Assembly: GCF_014212015.1 (NCBI RefSeq)
Contig: NZ_JACJVN010000016.1
Location: 24,398-88,397, forward strand
Source: Cohnella lubricantis
Lineage (GTDB): Bacteria > Bacillota > Bacilli > Paenibacillales > Paenibacillaceae
Reading direction: 5' to 3'
DNA: 64,000 bases
The first letter of the stretch is position 1, and every line of letters begins with the position of its first letter. A program made the position numbers and the translations under genes. Below, in pieces: positions 1 through 8,799 of this stretch. The notes under the pieces were generated by a model. That model did not search any database, was not told the DNA's origin, and was given only the letters and a program-made list of their open reading frames with translations.

Positions 1-1
1 C

Positions 2-118
2 GAACGCCTGCAGCTCGGACTGGAATGCGATGGCTTCGTTGCTCACGGAGAGATGCTGACGCGCGACCGCTTCTCATTCGAGCGAATGCGCGTTCGTTCG
101 ATGCAAGGGTATCGATAA
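2..118 (+). CDS. C-terminal end of an unidentified protein (cut by window edge)
   Basis: An open frame enters from the left edge and stops with TAA, giving a 38-residue tail that includes LQLGLECDGFVAHGEM and ends in RSMQGYR. Third codon positions are GC-rich like neighbouring genes, so I think it is coding, but the family is not recognisable from the tail. It faces ispA tail to tail. In B. subtilis dxs follows ispA on the same strand; here that position is taken by this convergent gene, so dxs is not adjacent. Confidence 0.5.
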   Translation, partial: ERLQLGLECDGFVAHGEMLTRDRFSFERMRVRSMQGYR

Positions 119-205
119 GCACCGTTCAGCTGTGACGAGTTGGACAAGAAGCCGGAGGCTTGCCAGCGTTTCATGCATGAGACTGCAGGGCAGGTTGGGT
201 CCAAC

Positions 206-249
206 AAAAATTGCCTCCGTGACCCGATTCTATCGGGCGGCGGAGGCAA
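206..249 (-). terminator. Intrinsic terminator of the yqhY-ispA operon
   Basis: A perfect 9-bp stem (TTGCCTCCG at 211-219 with CGGAGGCAA at 241-249) encloses a second stem CCCGAT/ATCGGG. Read on the minus strand it is followed at once by TTTTTGTTG. It lies 44 bases past the ispA stop and ends the long minus-strand operon. It may also serve the convergent gene on the left. Confidence 0.85.
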
Positions 250-292
250 TTGAGGAAGTGTGCGCTGAGTGATGGCGCGGCAGCAGTCTATT

Positions 293-1204
293 CTAGTGAT
301 CCCGATTCATGATCGATCGGGCCATGTCGGCCAGCAGATCCGTGCGTGCGAGCGCTGCCGACGCAAGCGCTTCGATTGCTTCGTTCGTCAGATCGTTCAC
401 TCGCCGACGGCTCTCCTCCAAGCCGATCAAATAAGGATACGTCACTTTGCCCTGCCGTTCGTCGCTTCCGAGCGGCTTGCCAAGCTTCGCTTCCTCGCCT
501 GTCACATCCAGAATGTCGTCCTGGATCTGGAAGGCAAGCCCGACATTGCGTCCGAACAATCCGAGCGCTTCCAGCTGTCGATCGCTCGCTTCTGCCGCGT
601 GGCCGCCTGCCCGCAGCGCAAATGCGATTAGGTCGCTCGTCTTGTGCAGATGAATGCGTTCGAGCTGCTCAAGAGAGGTAATCCCCTGCTCGCCTTCCAT
701 GTCGTCCGCTTGGCCCCCAACCATGCCCGGCAAGCCTGCATAACGGGCCAATTCGGACACAACAGCGAGCGCGCGTTCGGCTGGAACGCCTAAAGCTGCA
801 GCGCGCGACGCTTCGTAGAAAGCATGCGGCAGCAGCCCGTCTCCAGCTAGAATTGCCATCGCTTCGCCGAATACCTTGTGATTCGTCAGGCGGCCGCGGC
901 GGTAGTCGTCGTTGTCCATCGCCGGCAAGTCGTCGTGGATCAGCGAATAAGTATGTACCATCTCCACCGCAACGGCGAATGGCATCGCCTTGCGGTGAAT
1001 GCTCTCGTCGCCGGCTGCGCACTCGGCCGCGGCGAGAACGAAGATCGGGCGAAGCCGCTTGCCGCCCGCTTCGAGTGAATAGGCCGCCGCTTCCCGAAGC
1101 CGCGGCGAGATGTCCCATTCAGCGGGAATCGCTTGCCGCAGTGCGGCTTCCACCCGATCCCGCTGCAGTTGCATGTATGTGCCAATCGCTTGGTGCTGCT
1201 TCAC
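293..1204 (-). CDS. ispA: Polyprenyl (farnesyl/geranyl) diphosphate synthase
   Basis: Trans-isoprenyl diphosphate synthase of 303 residues, the usual length of bacterial farnesyl diphosphate synthases; it condenses IPP with allylic diphosphates in the cytosol. The first Asp-rich motif DDLPAMD sits at residues 91-97, the second DDILD at 229-233, and the substrate-binding GGKRLRP near 48-54. The start is GTG, with GGGGA upstream at long spacing. It is last in the operon after xseB, 7 bases away, the same xseA-xseB-ispA order as in B. subtilis. Product chain length cannot be read from the sequence with certainty; C15 is usual for this genomic position. Confidence 0.93.
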   Translation of the reverse strand: MKQHQAIGTYMQLQRDRVEAALRQAIPAEWDISPRLREAAAYSLEAGGKRLRPIFVLAAAECAAGDESIHRKAMPFAVAVEMVHTYSLIHDDLPAMDNDDYRRGRLTNHKVFGEAMAILAGDGLLPHAFYEASRAAALGVPAERALAVVSELARYAGLPGMVGGQADDMEGEQGITSLEQLERIHLHKTSDLIAFALRAGGHAAEASDRQLEALGLFGRNVGLAFQIQDDILDVTGEEAKLGKPLGSDERQGKVTYPYLIGLEESRRRVNDLTNEAIEALASAALARTDLLADMARSIMNRDH

Positions 1205-1211
1205 TTCGTGA

Positions 1212-1523
1212 TTAGTCCCCTTTGTCCGCGGCGGAATCCTCGCGAGCAGGCGCGAAGGGCTTGTGTCCTACGCCATTCTCATCCTCCACCAGCATCTCAA
1301 TGCGCCGCTCAACCTGCTCGAGCTTGCGCCCGCATAGCCGGGAGAGCGCCATCCCTTCCTGATACAGCTCGATGGCTGTCTCCAGCGGCACGTCGGAGCT
1401 CTCCAGACGGGTCACGATCCGTTCGAGACGCTCCATCGCTTCCTCAAACGAGATGGCGTTCTCTCCTTCGCCGAGAACCGGCTTGTCCATTCCCGCTTCA
1501 TTCGTCTCCGGATTAGCTTCCAT
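1212..1523 (-). CDS. xseB: Exodeoxyribonuclease VII small subunit
   Basis: Small helical subunit of exonuclease VII, which degrades single-stranded DNA together with XseA. The core ISFEEAMERLERIVTRLES is typical of the family, with the conserved two-helix hairpin over residues 23-80 (LYQEGMALSRLC in the second helix). At 103 residues it is slightly longer than the usual 75-85, from extra acidic and polar residues at both ends. GGGGAGGAG lies 7 bases before the ATG. Its start overlaps the end of xseA by 11 bases, so the two are translationally coupled. Confidence 0.93.
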   Translation of the reverse strand: MEANPETNEAGMDKPVLGEGENAISFEEAMERLERIVTRLESSDVPLETAIELYQEGMALSRLCGRKLEQVERRIEMLVEDENGVGHKPFAPAREDSAADKGD

Positions 1524-2877
1524 TCGCGATCTCCTCCCCTTGAAGTCCCCATACTTGGCAATCCAGCTTGCCGTCCGCCAGCCGCACCTTAATCAGGTCG
1601 CCTGGCTGCACCTCGCTAATGCTGCGGATGAGGCGCTTCTCGTCCTCGTCATATGCGAGGCTGTAGCCGCGCGCCATAATCTTCAGCGGGCTCAGCGCAT
1701 CCAACTGCCGCAGAATCGCGCCGAAGCCCTTCTGGCGCTCGCGGAGCAAGCCGCGCATCGCCAGTTCCAGTGCGCGCGCGGCGCTGTCCGCCCGCTTGCG
1801 CGCATAGGCCGTCTGCTCCGCGGGGCTGACCGCGGACAGCCGGCCATTCAGCCGCGCGAGCCGCTCACGCGTCCGCGCGAGGTGCCCTTCTGCGCGATAG
1901 CGAAGCCGGTCGCGCAGTCGGTCCAGCTGCTCGGCTCTCGCGAGCAGCGCCCTTCGCGGCTGCGTGAAGAAGGGCGATCGCGCAGACCGCTGCCAGCGCT
2001 CGCGCTTCGCTGCGACAGCCAGCCGCAGCGACTTCGCCATGCGCAGCTCGAACGAGCGCAGCTCCTGGCGCAGCTCCATAGCGTGCGGCACGGCGAGCTC
2101 GGCTGCCGCAGTCGGCGTCGCCGCCCGCAGATCCGCCACGAAGTCGGCGATCGTGAAGTCCGTCTCATGACCGACAGCCGAGATGACGGGAATGCTAGAG
2201 GCGCGGATCGCCCGAGCGACGATCTCTTCGTTGAACGCCCACAGCTCTTCGAGAGAGCCGCCTCCTCGGCCGACAATGATGACGTCGACTTCAGCAAGCC
2301 GGTTCAGCGTCTCAATTGCCTTCACGATTGACGGCGCAGCCGCCTTGCCTTGAACCGAAGCCGGATAGAGCAGCACCGGCACGGACGGTTGACGCCGCTG
2401 CAGCGTGATCAGTATGTCCCGCACGGCAGCTCCAGTCGGCGAAGTGATGACGCCGATCGCCTTCGGATAGCGCGGAATGGACCGCTTCGCCGCCTGAGCG
2501 AACAGCCCTTCCGCCTCGAGCTTCCGCTTCAGCTGCTCGAATGCCAGGTACAGGCTGCCGACGCCATCCGGCTGCATCGCCGTCACATAGAATTGATATT
2601 GCCCGTCCCGCTCGTAGACGGATACGCCTCCCCTGGCCAGCACCTTCATGCCGTCCTTCGGCAGGAACGGCAGGCGCTGGTTGTGGGAGGCGAACATAAT
2701 GCTCTTCAGCCTTCCGCTCTCATCCTTAAGCGTGAAGTACATATGACCGCTGGAATGACGGGTGAAGTTGGAGATCTCGCCCCGTATCCATATATCCTGA
2801 AGATGAACGTCTCCCTCCAGCTTCATCTTGATGTAGCGGTTGATCTCGCGGATGCTGAGCACCTTCGCCGGTTCCAT
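1513..2877 (-). CDS. xseA: Exodeoxyribonuclease VII large subunit
   Basis: Catalytic subunit of exonuclease VII, 454 residues. An N-terminal OB-fold (about residues 1-105, including IWIRGEISNF and GHMYFTLKD) is followed by the exonuclease core with IGVITSPTGAAVRDI, VGRGGGSLEELWAFN and ISAVGHETDFTIADFVAD, then long coiled-coil helices rich in Arg. The frame is open 47 codons further upstream, but that extension has no family similarity. The chosen ATG begins MEPAKVLSIREINRY and has GGTGGGGTG upstream. About 210 bases separate it from folD, with no terminator seen. Confidence 0.94.
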   Translation of the reverse strand: MEPAKVLSIREINRYIKMKLEGDVHLQDIWIRGEISNFTRHSSGHMYFTLKDESGRLKSIMFASHNQRLPFLPKDGMKVLARGGVSVYERDGQYQFYVTAMQPDGVGSLYLAFEQLKRKLEAEGLFAQAAKRSIPRYPKAIGVITSPTGAAVRDILITLQRRQPSVPVLLYPASVQGKAAAPSIVKAIETLNRLAEVDVIIVGRGGGSLEELWAFNEEIVARAIRASSIPVISAVGHETDFTIADFVADLRAATPTAAAELAVPHAMELRQELRSFELRMAKSLRLAVAAKRERWQRSARSPFFTQPRRALLARAEQLDRLRDRLRYRAEGHLARTRERLARLNGRLSAVSPAEQTAYARKRADSAARALELAMRGLLRERQKGFGAILRQLDALSPLKIMARGYSLAYDEDEKRLIRSISEVQPGDLIKVRLADGKLDCQVWGLQGEEIANGS

Positions 2878-3091
2878 CGTATCACCCCACCACTGCTGAT
2901 CTTGCCGATAGCCCGCCCGACCGGCCGCCGGATTCGCCCAACTAAGCGGCTCGCCGAGCTTGATGCTAAGATTGTCCGTCACGCCCGATCGGCTTAACCG
3001 CTTCAGGCCACCCAACACTGTCCCCTTCTACTGGCCGGACAACGCAGTTCACCTGCCTGCGGGCCAGACAATACCCTGCATCTGCTGCGGG

Positions 3092-3949
3092 TTAGCCGAC
3101 GCCGTGCGCCCGCTTCGCTGCCTTCAGCGTATTCTGCATCAGCATCGTAATCGTCATCGGCCCGACGCCGCCCGGTACAGGCGTAATCCAGCCTGCGACG
3201 GGAAGAACATCTTCATAGTCAACGTCTCCGCACAGCTTGCCGTCTTCCTGGCGGTTTATGCCGACATCAATGACGGCTGCGCCCGGCTTCACCCAATCCC
3301 GCTTCACCAGCTTCGGCACGCCGACCGCAGCGATGACAATATCGGCTTCACGCGCGACAGCCGGAAGATTCGGCGTTCGCGAGTGCGCGATCGTCACCGT
3401 TGCATTCTCTCGCAAGAGCAGCATCGATACCGGCTTGCCGACGATATTGCTGCGGCCGATCACGACCGCGCGCTTGCCTGCAGGAGAGACGCCGGAGCGC
3501 TTCAGCAGCTCGATGACGCCTGCAGGCGTACACGGCAGCAGCGAGTCGTCCCCAATCATCAGGTTGCCGACGCTGACCGGATGGAAGCCGTCTACATCCT
3601 TGTCTACCGAGATCGCGTCGATTACCGCTTTCTCTTCAATATGTTTCGGCAGCGGAAGCTGCACGAGGATGCCGTTAATCTCTGCTTCGCCATTCAATCT
3701 AGCAATCAGCGCCAACAAGTCGGCCTGCGAAGTGTCAGCCGGCAGACGATGCACTTCCGAATAGAAGCCAAGGTCTTCGCAGGCCTTGGCTTTGTTGCGA
3801 ACATAGACTTGCGAAGCTGGATCCTCTCCGACCAACACGACTGCCAAGCCGGGGCGGATGCCCTTCTCTAGCAGATCGGCTGTCTCCCGCTTGATCTCCT
3901 CGCGAATCGCATTCGATATGCTCTTGCCGTCGATGATCTGTGCGCTCAC
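3092..3949 (-). CDS. folD: Bifunctional methylenetetrahydrofolate dehydrogenase / cyclohydrolase
   Basis: Cytosolic one-carbon enzyme that interconverts 5,10-methylene-THF, methenyl-THF and 10-formyl-THF using NADP. All family marks are present in 285 residues: the YxxxK catalytic pair (Y49, K53) in [33 protein letters not shown], the Rossmann segment [12 protein letters not shown] and the C-terminal PGGVGPMT. The start is GTG with GGAGGAG 8 bases upstream. It directly abuts the nusB stop, so it is the next gene in the same operon. Confidence 0.96.
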   Translation of the reverse strand: MSAQIIDGKSISNAIREEIKRETADLLEKGIRPGLAVVLVGEDPASQVYVRNKAKACEDLGFYSEVHRLPADTSQADLLALIARLNGEAEINGILVQLPLPKHIEEKAVIDAISVDKDVDGFHPVSVGNLMIGDDSLLPCTPAGVIELLKRSGVSPAGKRAVVIGRSNIVGKPVSMLLLRENATVTIAHSRTPNLPAVAREADIVIAAVGVPKLVKRDWVKPGAAVIDVGINRQEDGKLCGDVDYEDVLPVAGWITPVPGGVGPMTITMLMQNTLKAAKRAHGVG

Positions 3950-4438
3950 TTAAGCATCTCCTCCCCGGTCCCCCATGTCCGAAGCCTTCTCCGCAGGCGC
4001 GTGCTGCACCTGCTTCTCTCGAATCATGCGCCCGAGAACGCCGTTGACGAACTTGCCGGACTCCTCCGTGCCGAAGTGCTTGGCCAATTCGATCGCTTCG
4101 TTCACGACGACCTTCGGAGGCACATCCGGACGGAACTGCAGCTCATAGGCGGCCAACCTCAGAATCTGATGGTCGACACGCGACAGCCGATCAACCTGCC
4201 AGCCCGTCAGTGCGCGCTCCAGCGTCCGATCGATGTCCTCTCGCTTCGCATAGATGTCCGCAACCAGCTCCCGCGTGAAAGCGTCGACAGCCGCAAGTCC
4301 TGCTACATCCGCTTCGATCTCATTGTCGTGACGCGCTTCTTCCATGACGGCGTCAACAGCAGCTTGCCCTTCGACTCCGTTCATGTCCATCTGGTACAAG
4401 CTTTGTACCGCAATCTCCCTTGCCAATCTGCGCTTCAT
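3950..4438 (-). CDS. nusB: Transcription antitermination factor NusB
   Basis: All-helical RNA-binding factor that pairs with NusE (S10) on boxA RNA to support rRNA antitermination. The N terminus MKRRLAREIAVQSLYQMD and the C-terminal KVVVNEAIELAKHFGTEES and FVNGVLGR are diagnostic. The protein is 162 residues; the last 20 or so (HAPAEKASDMGDRGGDA) are a low-complexity extension beyond the usual fold. GGAGG precedes the ATG. It sits between the small DUF2273 gene and folD, the B. subtilis order. Confidence 0.95.
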   Translation of the reverse strand: MKRRLAREIAVQSLYQMDMNGVEGQAAVDAVMEEARHDNEIEADVAGLAAVDAFTRELVADIYAKREDIDRTLERALTGWQVDRLSRVDHQILRLAAYELQFRPDVPPKVVVNEAIELAKHFGTEESGKFVNGVLGRMIREKQVQHAPAEKASDMGDRGGDA

Positions 4439-4510
4439 GAATCCTCCGATCCGATTCCTTCATCCGATTACTTCTTGCAATTATAGTGCCCAATCCAACC
4501 CGTTACTCGC

Positions 4511-4741
4511 TCAACGCGGCCAAGGCCAGCGGCTGGTCAGCCAATCGGTCACGCGCTCCAACGGCAGCAGCGGACCGCGCTTCTCGTCCCGCAGCTTGCC
4601 GAACCAATAGCCGATCGCGACAAGAAACCCGCAGAACAGCATGTCCCAGAACCCGGCGAATAAATAGATAAAAAAGAAAAAGAGTCCAGCGACAACGCCG
4701 GCGGACCTGCCGCCGTACGTCTCCCACCAAGATTTCCACAT
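4511..4741 (-). CDS. DUF2273 small membrane protein
   Basis: A 76-residue protein with a short Trp-rich N terminus (MWKSWWETYGGR) and two closely spaced hydrophobic segments (about residues 14-32 and 34-48), then a basic tail. This matches the DUF2273 family found beside Asp23/AmaP in Bacillota. AGGAGGG lies 7 bases before the ATG. It starts 12 bases after amaP ends. An alternative frame over the same DNA starts two bases away but lacks the Shine-Dalgarno spacing and the family pattern. It is probably part of an Asp23 membrane assembly; the biochemical role is unknown. Confidence 0.8.
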   Translation of the reverse strand: MWKSWWETYGGRSAGVVAGLFFFFIYLFAGFWDMLFCGFLVAIGYWFGKLRDEKRGPLLPLERVTDWLTSRWPWPR

Positions 4742-4753
4742 GGCGGCGCCCTC

Positions 4754-5317
4754 CTATTCCACGCGGCTCTTGAACGTGGTCGGCGCTTGTGTCACGTTAG
4801 CGATGTAAACCGATACTTCCGCAACGGGGATTCCGGTTGTCTCTTCTACCTGCTGGGCGATCGATTTCTGCATCTCTTCGGACAGGGACGGAATGGCTGT
4901 CTCGCCGTCGATGAAGGCGCGAACGACGATCTTGAGACCCGAATCGGCAGCATGGACCCGTGCTCGCAGGTCTTTGACCCCTTTGGTGCGCGAGGCCGCT
5001 TTGAGCGCGATGTTCTCCACCGTCTCGACGGAGATGCGAATCTCCCCGTGATCCGTCCTCTGATTAATGGACGGCGCGCTGCTTCCATCGCGCTTCACCG
5101 ATACGATAAAGAATCGCAGGCTGAAGAGCAGGAGCAAAGCCGCGATCACGATGACCGTCGTCTGCACGCTTACGCTTCCTCCATCGACGTTCGCGACGGC
5201 ATCCGTCAGGAAGTCTCTCTCGACGCCTCCGCTAGCGACAACGATCGCCACGATCGAGGCGATTCCGATCACGAGACTATACAAGAACAGCAACAGTCGA
5301 TCCAATACTTTTATCAA
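4754..5317 (-). CDS. amaP: Alkaline shock response membrane anchor AmaP
   Basis: Membrane anchor for Asp23-type envelope stress proteins, 187 residues. Two N-terminal membrane helices (about residues 8-28 and 52-71) are followed by a cytoplasmic Asp23-like domain that includes GEIRISVETVENIALKAASR and GVKDLRARV. The start is TTG with GGAGGAG upstream. Between yqhY and this gene lies a 150-base spacer holding a short hairpin (5380-5401) of unclear role. Neighbours yqhY and DUF2273 support the assignment. Confidence 0.88.
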   Translation of the reverse strand: MIKVLDRLLLFLYSLVIGIASIVAIVVASGGVERDFLTDAVANVDGGSVSVQTTVIVIAALLLLFSLRFFIVSVKRDGSSAPSINQRTDHGEIRISVETVENIALKAASRTKGVKDLRARVHAADSGLKIVVRAFIDGETAIPSLSEEMQKSIAQQVEETTGIPVAEVSVYIANVTQAPTTFKSRVE

Positions 5318-5470
5318 CGGACGTCTCCTCCAGTCATGACAAACAAATGACCCCCGACCTGCGAAAAAGCGCCTGACAACCGTCCCCTCTGGAGAGGACG
5401 GCCATCACGGCGCCGGCATCCGCAGCCGGAGGCAATGCGTCTCGCCGGGACAAGTCCCGAAACGTCCGCC

Positions 5471-5878
5471 TTATCGGACACGCGTATGCGAATCGTCTTC
5501 TTCTGGTTTGTCCGCCGCCTTGAACTGTACATCGTGAATATGTACGTTCACTTCGACGACGTTAAGTCCGGTCATGGTCTCGATCGACCGCTTGACGTTG
5601 CGTTGGATCTCTGCGGCGATCTCGGGAACCTTCCGTCCGTATTCCACGACGATATTGACATCGATGGCGGCTTCGCGCTGCCCGACCTCAACCTTGACGC
5701 CTTTGGACAAGTTCTTGCGGCCCAGCATCTCGGCGATCCCGGAGGAAATGCCGCCGCTCATGCCTGCGACGCCTTCGACCTCGACGGTTGCAAGACCCGC
5801 GATTACTTCGATAACTTCTGGAGCGATTTGAATGGTGCCCATCTCGGTCCGTTCATACTCAGGTACCAAAGTCTCCAC
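5471..5878 (-). CDS. yqhY: Asp23/Gls24 family envelope stress protein (YqhY)
   Basis: Asp23/Gls24 family protein of 135 residues, with IQIAPEVIEVIAGLAT, VEGVAGMSGG and VVEYGRKVPEIAAEIQRNVK. In B. subtilis YqhY sits beside the acetyl-CoA carboxylase genes, and its loss perturbs ACC activity; the same adjacency is seen here. The start appears to be GTG, with GAGGAGGTG upstream at generous spacing; an internal ATG at residue 13 is possible. It heads the operon, driven by the promoter at 5940-5968. Confidence 0.9.
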   Translation of the reverse strand: METLVPEYERTEMGTIQIAPEVIEVIAGLATVEVEGVAGMSGGISSGIAEMLGRKNLSKGVKVEVGQREAAIDVNIVVEYGRKVPEIAAEIQRNVKRSIETMTGLNVVEVNVHIHDVQFKAADKPEEDDSHTRVR

Positions 5879-5902
5879 TTCTCAAATCCACCTCCTCATG
5901 CG

Positions 5903-5927
5903 ATGGATGTCCGGCAAGGACATCCAT
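5903..5927 (-). other. 5'-UTR hairpin ahead of yqhY
   Basis: A perfect 10-bp inverted repeat (ATGGATGTCC / GGACATCCAT, 5-base loop) lies between the yqhY promoter and its Shine-Dalgarno site. No U-run follows, so it is not a normal terminator. It would form a stable stem near the 5' end of the transcript and could protect the RNA. Confidence 0.6.
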
Positions 5928-5939
5928 TTCACTATTCAT

Positions 5940-5968
5940 ACTATAGCATTACGCAAGATTTATGACAA
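5940..5968 (-). promoter_or_regulatory. Sigma-A type promoter of the yqhY-ispA operon
   Basis: On the minus strand TTGTCA (5968-5963) and TATAGT (5945-5940) are separated by exactly 17 bases, a good vegetative match. It begins just past the accC stop, so the yqhY operon can be transcribed independently of accBC. Confidence 0.75.
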
Positions 5969-5984
5969 ACCTCATGCGATTCGA

Positions 5985-7358
5985 TTATCGTTCGGCTTCG
6001 GACCCATGCGGCGCATGGATGTCATATTCCTCCAGGAACTTGATATCGAAAGTTCCCTTGGCGAATATCGGGTGCTCCAGCAGCTTCAGATGGAACGGAA
6101 TCGTCGTCTTGACGCCTTCGATCATGAATTCGCTGAGCGCGCGCCGGCCGCGGTCGATCGCTTCCGCACGTGTCGGAGCCCATACGATCAGCTTCGCGAT
6201 CATCGAGTCGTAATGCGGCGAGATCATATATTGCGGATAAGCGCCGCTGTCCACCCGGACGCCAGGTCCTCCCGGCGGGAGATAGAAGCCGATGCGGCCC
6301 GGAGACGGCATGAAGTTGCGGTCCGGATCCTCCGCGTTCACGCGGAATTCGATGGCGCAGCCGTCGAACCTTACTTGCTCCTGCGTGAAGGAGAGCGGAT
6401 GCCCTTCGGCGATCGAGATCATCTCTTTGATCAGGTCGATGCCGGTAATCATCTCGGTGACGGGATGCTCGACTTGGATTCTCGTGTTCATCTCCATGAA
6501 GTAGAACTGGCCGTCCGGTCCGAGCAGGAATTCAATCGTGCCCGCTCCGGAGTAGTCTACCGCTTTGGCCGCGCGCACGGCCGCTTGGCCCATTCGCTCG
6601 CGCAGCGCCGGCGTCATGATTGGGCAAGGCGCTTCTTCGACGAGCTTCTGACGGCGGCGCTGCACAGAGCAGTCGCGCTCGCCTAAATGGCAGACGTTGC
6701 CGTGCTTGTCGGCGATAATCTGAATCTCGACATGCTTCATGCCCGTCAAATATTTCTCAAGGTAGACGCCGGCGTTGCCGAACGCCTTCTGCGCTTCCTG
6801 CTGCGCCGTCGATATCTCGCGGATGAGCGACTCTTCGTCCTCCGCGAGACGGATGCCGCGGCCGCCGCCGCCGGCCGTCGCTTTGATGATGACCGGATAG
6901 CCGATCGAGCGTGCGACGCTGACGGCTTCGTCCAAATTCTCGACCAATCCATCGCTGCCGGGAATGACCGGCACGTCGGCTTCCTTCATCGTCTGCTTCG
7001 CGACAGACTTGTCGCCCATCCGGCTGATCGCATCGGCGGAAGGGCCAATGAACGTAACATTGCACGATTCGCAGATATCCGCGAAGTCGGCGTTCTCCGA
7101 TAGGAATCCGTACCCCGGATGAATGGCGTCGCATTCGGTCAGCGTCGCGACGCTCATAATGTTGGTCAAGTTCAAATAGCTGTCTTTGGAGGCGGTCGGC
7201 CCGATGCAGTAGGCTTCGTCGGCCAGACGGACGTGTAGCGATTCGCGGTCCGCCTCGGAATAGACCGCTACGGTCGCAATGCCGAGCTCGCGGCAGGCGC
7301 GAATGATGCGAACGGCGATCTCGCCGCGGTTCGCAACCAAGATTTTTTGAATTTTCAA
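5985..7358 (-). CDS. accC: Acetyl-CoA carboxylase, biotin carboxylase subunit
   Basis: ATP-grasp enzyme that carboxylates biotin on AccB, the first half-reaction of malonyl-CoA synthesis. The 457 residues contain [18 protein letters not shown] at the N terminus, the ATP loop [30 protein letters not shown] and the catalytic [14 protein letters not shown]. The start is TTG, with AAGGGGG 10 bases upstream, 59 bases after accB. The C-terminal tail [11 protein letters not shown] is slightly long. It forms an accB-accC operon as in B. subtilis. Confidence 0.96.
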   Translation of the reverse strand: MKIQKILVANRGEIAVRIIRACRELGIATVAVYSEADRESLHVRLADEAYCIGPTASKDSYLNLTNIMSVATLTECDAIHPGYGFLSENADFADICESCNVTFIGPSADAISRMGDKSVAKQTMKEADVPVIPGSDGLVENLDEAVSVARSIGYPVIIKATAGGGGRGIRLAEDEESLIREISTAQQEAQKAFGNAGVYLEKYLTGMKHVEIQIIADKHGNVCHLGERDCSVQRRRQKLVEEAPCPIMTPALRERMGQAAVRAAKAVDYSGAGTIEFLLGPDGQFYFMEMNTRIQVEHPVTEMITGIDLIKEMISIAEGHPLSFTQEQVRFDGCAIEFRVNAEDPDRNFMPSPGRIGFYLPPGGPGVRVDSGAYPQYMISPHYDSMIAKLIVWAPTRAEAIDRGRRALSEFMIEGVKTTIPFHLKLLEHPIFAKGTFDIKFLEEYDIHAPHGSEAER

Positions 7359-7417
7359 GGCTTGAAATCCCCCTTTGATGTCGCCGGAATTGCTGCTAAC
7401 TTAGGAAGATTCGGCGA

Positions 7418-7906
7418 TTATTCCGGCTTCACGAGGAACAGCGGCTGGCCGAATTCGACGAGCTGGCCGTTCTCGACCAGAATCTCCACGATCTCGCCCT
7501 TGACTTCCGCTTCCAGAGGATTCATGAGCTTCATCGCTTCCAGAATGCAGACAACCGTCTTCTCGGTCACGCGGTCGCCCGTATGCACGAACGGAGAAGC
7601 GTCGGGGGACGGAGCCCGGTAGAACGTCCCAACCATCGGGGAGACGATCTTGTGAAGGCCTGCGCGGTCTGCCGCTTGGCTTGGAGCGGATTCGGCAGCT
7701 GGCGATTCCTGCAAAGCAGCAGGCGCGGGAGCGGCAGGAGCCGGAACGTATGTATGCGCGATCGGCGCCGACTGCACGTTAACGACCTCCGTCTTGCCCG
7801 GCTTGCGAATCGCCAGCTTGGCTCCTTCGTTCTCGAGTTCCAATTCGTGAATGGACGTTTGATCCACCAATTTGATCAGTTCTTTGATTTCGCTTAATTT
7901 GAACAT
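7418..7906 (-). CDS. accB: Acetyl-CoA carboxylase biotin carboxyl carrier protein
   Basis: Biotin carrier that shuttles carboxyl-biotin between AccC and the carboxyltransferase. The N terminus MFKLSEIKELIKLVDQ leads to an Ala/Pro-rich swinging linker (about residues 50-80), then the lipoyl-like domain with the biotin attachment motif EAMKLMNP. The chosen ATG gives 162 residues and has AAGGAG 11 bases upstream; a GTG four codons earlier overlaps that Shine-Dalgarno site and is less likely. Its own promoter lies at 7976-8003. Confidence 0.95.
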   Translation of the reverse strand: MFKLSEIKELIKLVDQTSIHELELENEGAKLAIRKPGKTEVVNVQSAPIAHTYVPAPAAPAPAALQESPAAESAPSQAADRAGLHKIVSPMVGTFYRAPSPDASPFVHTGDRVTEKTVVCILEAMKLMNPLEAEVKGEIVEILVENGQLVEFGQPLFLVKPE

Positions 7907-7975
7907 TTGTGCGGACACTCCTTGATTTTGGGGTTCCCGTGTACGGCATTATCCAATCTTAGGTATAACGGAACT

Positions 7976-8003
7976 ATTATAACATAGATGAGTTATACGT
8001 CCA
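7976..8003 (-). promoter_or_regulatory. Probable sigma-A promoter of accBC
   Basis: A perfect TATAAT (7981-7976) with TGGACG 16 bases upstream on the minus strand, about 70 bases ahead of accB. The -35 matches at 4 of 6 positions. I saw no FapR-like operator. Confidence 0.6.
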
Positions 8004-8077
8004 CTGTCCCATCTGTCTATCTTTTCTCATTGCCAAGAGGCGGGATAAACATACTTGCGATAACCGCACAATGCAGA

Positions 8078-8102
8078 AGAGCCCGGTTGCCCGGGCTCTT
8101 GG
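8078..8102 (-). terminator. Terminator of the spoIIIA operon
   Basis: A perfect GC-rich inverted repeat, AAGAGCCCGG / CCGGGCTCTT with a 4-base loop, just past the spoIIIAH stop. The following U-tract is weak, but the position separates the sporulation operon from accBC. Confidence 0.7.
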
Positions 8103-8111
8103 CTATTGCTC

Positions 8112-8762
8112 TTAAGGATTGGAAATGTACTGGACGGAGACTTGGCCCGGTCCGACATTGAGCTCCTTCATCGCCGTCTCGACGATGGTGACGGCCTCTT
8201 GCTTGTCGAGTTTGTCCGCCTGTACGACGACTTTGTAATTGTTATTCGTCTCTTCAACGACTGCGTTGCCGTATTCGCCGTTCAGCTTCGTCTCAAGGCT
8301 GGTGATTCTCTCTTCCGTATCTTCGAGATGATCCAGCTCTGCCCGCGCGTCGGCCGCTTCCTCGAGCGAATATTTGCTCGTATTGCCGATGATGGCGTTC
8401 AGCCGCTCTTGCTCTTGAGAGATCTTATTGAGACGATCCAGCTGTATTTGATCGAAGTAGGCTCTACCGGTCTGGCTGTTGTACTGCTCCAGCACGGCCT
8501 CATCGCCCGGGCTCAGCGCGGAATCGCCGTCCTCGCCGTTCGCCGCCGCCCCTTGGTCCGTTCCGTCTCCTGTCGAGCTCTCAACTTCGGATACTTCCAC
8601 ATCGCCCGCATTGCCCGTAATGCCGTCCTGCACTTCGTAGCCTGCGTTGTCGGCTGTCTTCGTCGCCGAAGGCGCGTCTTCCGTGAACAGGTAGTACGCA
8701 GACAGAATGACCATCAAACTCAGCATCGATACCAGCCAGATCGTTTGTCTTCTGTTATTCAT
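8112..8762 (-). CDS. spoIIIAH: Stage III sporulation protein AH (SpoIIIAH)
   Basis: Mother-cell half of the SpoIIIAH-SpoIIQ channel that bridges the outer forespore membrane during engulfment. The 216 residues open with MNNRRQTIWLVSMLSLMVI, one membrane helix, then an acidic low-complexity stretch (about residues 45-85), a coiled coil (QIQLDRLNKISQEQERLN) and the C-terminal YscJ-like ring-building domain with NNNYKVVVQADKLDKQEA. The frame is open far upstream, but the ATG chosen has AGGAGGT 8 bases before it and matches the family N terminus. It is the last gene of the operon. Confidence 0.93.
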   Translation of the reverse strand: MNNRRQTIWLVSMLSLMVILSAYYLFTEDAPSATKTADNAGYEVQDGITGNAGDVEVSEVESSTGDGTDQGAAANGEDGDSALSPGDEAVLEQYNSQTGRAYFDQIQLDRLNKISQEQERLNAIIGNTSKYSLEEAADARAELDHLEDTEERITSLETKLNGEYGNAVVEETNNNYKVVVQADKLDKQEAVTIVETAMKELNVGPGQVSVQYISNP

Positions 8763-8799
8763 ACATTCTCTACCTCCTGTTATGAGTTGATATTGCTGA

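Noticed and set aside
43..249. Minus-strand open frame left of ispA
   Set aside because: It runs through the operon terminator and has no family resemblance. The plus-strand partial frame over the same DNA is more gene-like.
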